A DNA stretch of 64,000 nt from Rubrivivax sp. (GTDB taxonomy: Bacteria > Pseudomonadota > Gammaproteobacteria > Burkholderiales > Burkholderiaceae_C). Within the stretch, counting starts at the first letter, position 1, and the number at the start of each line of letters is the position of its first letter. This document shows positions 63,131-64,000 of this stretch, one piece after another. The position numbers and the translations under genes are program-made. Below the pieces are notes generated by a model, which was not told the DNA's origin, did not search any database, and saw only the letters and a list, made by a program, of their open reading frames with translations. The stretch lies in the NCBI GenBank assembly GCA_016707445.1, contig JADJHR010000009.1:124001-188000 (forward strand), given 5' to 3'.

Positions 63131-64000
63131 CAAAGTTCCTCTGGCCAGTACAGGCGCATCGGGTTGTCGACCAGCAGCTGGCGCTGCTGGTCGACCGTGA
63201 CGGCAATGTGTGGAATGAAGTCGACCAGCAGGCCATCATCGGGCATGTGGTCCTTCAGGTTGGGGTGCGGCCAGTCCGTGCCCCAGAGCACACGGTCGGG
63301 GAAGGACTCGACCACGCGCCGGGCGAAAGGCAGCACGTCGCGGTAGGCGGCCTGCTCACCGTGCAGCGCGCGCGGGCCGGTGATTGACAGCCGCTCGGGG
63401 CAGCTGACCTTGCTCCAGACGTTGGAATGCTGCTGCATGAACTTCAGGAACAGGCTGAATTCGGGGCCGTCGACGGGCTTGCCGACATCGGGCCGACCCA
63501 TGTGATCGACGACCACGGTGGTGGGCAGCGCAGTGAAGAAGTCCCACAGCTCGGGCAGGTCGACCGCCTCGAAATAGATCACCACATGCCATCCCAGGGC
63601 CTTGATGCGGCCGGCGATTTCCAGCAATTCGTCCTTGGGCGTGAAGTCGACCAGGCGCTTGACGAAGTTGAAGCGCACGCCGCGCACGCCGGCGGCATGC
63701 AAGTCCTGCAGATCGTGGTCGGTGACGCTGCGCCTGACGGTGGCCACACCGCGTGCCTTGCCGCCGCTGCTGCGGCAGGCGTCGGCCATGGCGCGGTTGT
63801 CGGCGCCGTGGCAGGTGGCCTGCACGATCACGTTGCGCGTAAAGCCCAGGTGGTCGCGCAAGGCGAACAGTTGCTGCTTGCCGGCGTCGCAGGGCGTGTA
63901 CTTGCGCTCGGGCGCGTAGGGAAATTGATCGCCGGGGCCGAACACGTGGCAATGCGCGTCCACCGCGCCTGCGGGCAGCTGGAAGCGGGGTTTCGAAGGG
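63130..64000 (-). CDS. ligI: 2-pyrone-4,6-dicarboxylate hydrolase LigI/PmdD (N-terminus cut by window edge)
   Basis: Amidohydrolase-family lactonase that opens 2-pyrone-4,6-dicarboxylate. The frame continues in phase to the right edge, where PSKPRFQLPAGAVDAHCHVFGP can be read; the GTG at 63963 is therefore internal, not the start. About ten N-terminal residues are missing. DAHCHVFGP, RNVIVQATCHG, VVVDHMGRPDVG and VLWGTDWPHPN are LigI hallmarks. It is the first visible gene of ligI-ligA-ligB-ligC-AKR. Confidence 0.93.
   Translation of the reverse strand, partial: PSKPRFQLPAGAVDAHCHVFGPGDQFPYAPERKYTPCDAGKQQLFALRDHLGFTRNVIVQATCHGADNRAMADACRSSGGKARGVATVRRSVTDHDLQDLHAAGVRGVRFNFVKRLVDFTPKDELLEIAGRIKALGWHVVIYFEAVDLPELWDFFTALPTTVVVDHMGRPDVGKPVDGPEFSLFLKFMQQHSNVWSKVSCPERLSITGPRALHGEQAAYRDVLPFARRVVESFPDRVLWGTDWPHPNLKDHMPDDGLLVDFIPHIAVTVDQQRQLLVDNPMRLYWPEEL

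Overview
The window is 64 kb of high-GC, densely packed chromosomal DNA. Its gene content points to a betaproteobacterium of the order Burkholderiales, probably near the Rubrivivax/Leptothrix/Ideonella/Aquincola group. Markers are several Bug/Liv/TRAP solute-binding transport genes, a class I PHA synthase, a PEP-CTERM (exosortase) protein, a cytochrome c4/engB divergent pair, groESL under CIRCE control, and a protocatechuate 4,5-cleavage operon. The species cannot be named from the sequence alone. I see no rRNA, tRNA, CRISPR array, insertion sequence or prophage.

Layout. 1-2823: a TRAP transporter operon (dctP-dctQ-dctM, minus strand, cut by the left edge), divergent from a sigma-54 activator (2997-4496). 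4632-5939: a TonB-like protein with a long cytoplasmic N-terminus. 6201-11955: a complete branched-chain-type ABC transporter operon ending in an alpha/beta hydrolase, behind a good sigma-54 promoter. 11999-15261: secreted lipase-like hydrolase, mobB, a small DUF4157 protein and an orphan Liv-type binding protein. 15445-21115: a double-length UvrA. 21137-24955: ene-reductase, SDR, PEP-CTERM protein and a chimeric gene remnant. 25039-30635: aldo/keto reductase with a ModA-like protein, msrPQ, cytochrome c4, engB. 30636-34571: DUF1631 protein and groESL. 34899-39675: TPR protein, DUF1304, MFS transporter, ribokinase, methyltransferase. 39961-45894: phaC, modABC and two related secreted proteins. 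45975-52493: nucleoside-gate membrane protein, GGDEF/EAL enzyme, cation antiporter, sulfurtransferase, MenI-like thioesterase. 52534-58046: DUF1697, amidase, tandem aldehyde dehydrogenase with deoC. 58277-60885: a Pro-rich membrane protein and an aldo/keto reductase. 60878-64000: ligC, ligB, ligA and ligI of the protocatechuate 4,5-cleavage (meta) pathway, cut by the right edge.

The genes suggest a heterotroph that imports organic acids, amino acids and aromatics, degrades lignin-derived protocatechuate to central metabolites and stores carbon as PHA. Molybdate uptake and cofactor synthesis (modABC, mobB) fit the molybdoenzyme MsrP encoded here. Two promoters of the sigma-54 type (liv operon and PEP-CTERM gene) and one sigma-54 activator make RpoN control a theme of the left half.

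Caution: at least seven small indels, mostly in short homopolymers, break genes that should be intact (groS twice, groL, uvrA, a modA-like gene, an aldehyde dehydrogenase, a membrane protein). Correcting them restores family-typical lengths for GroES and GroEL, so they look like sequencing or assembly errors rather than real pseudogenes.
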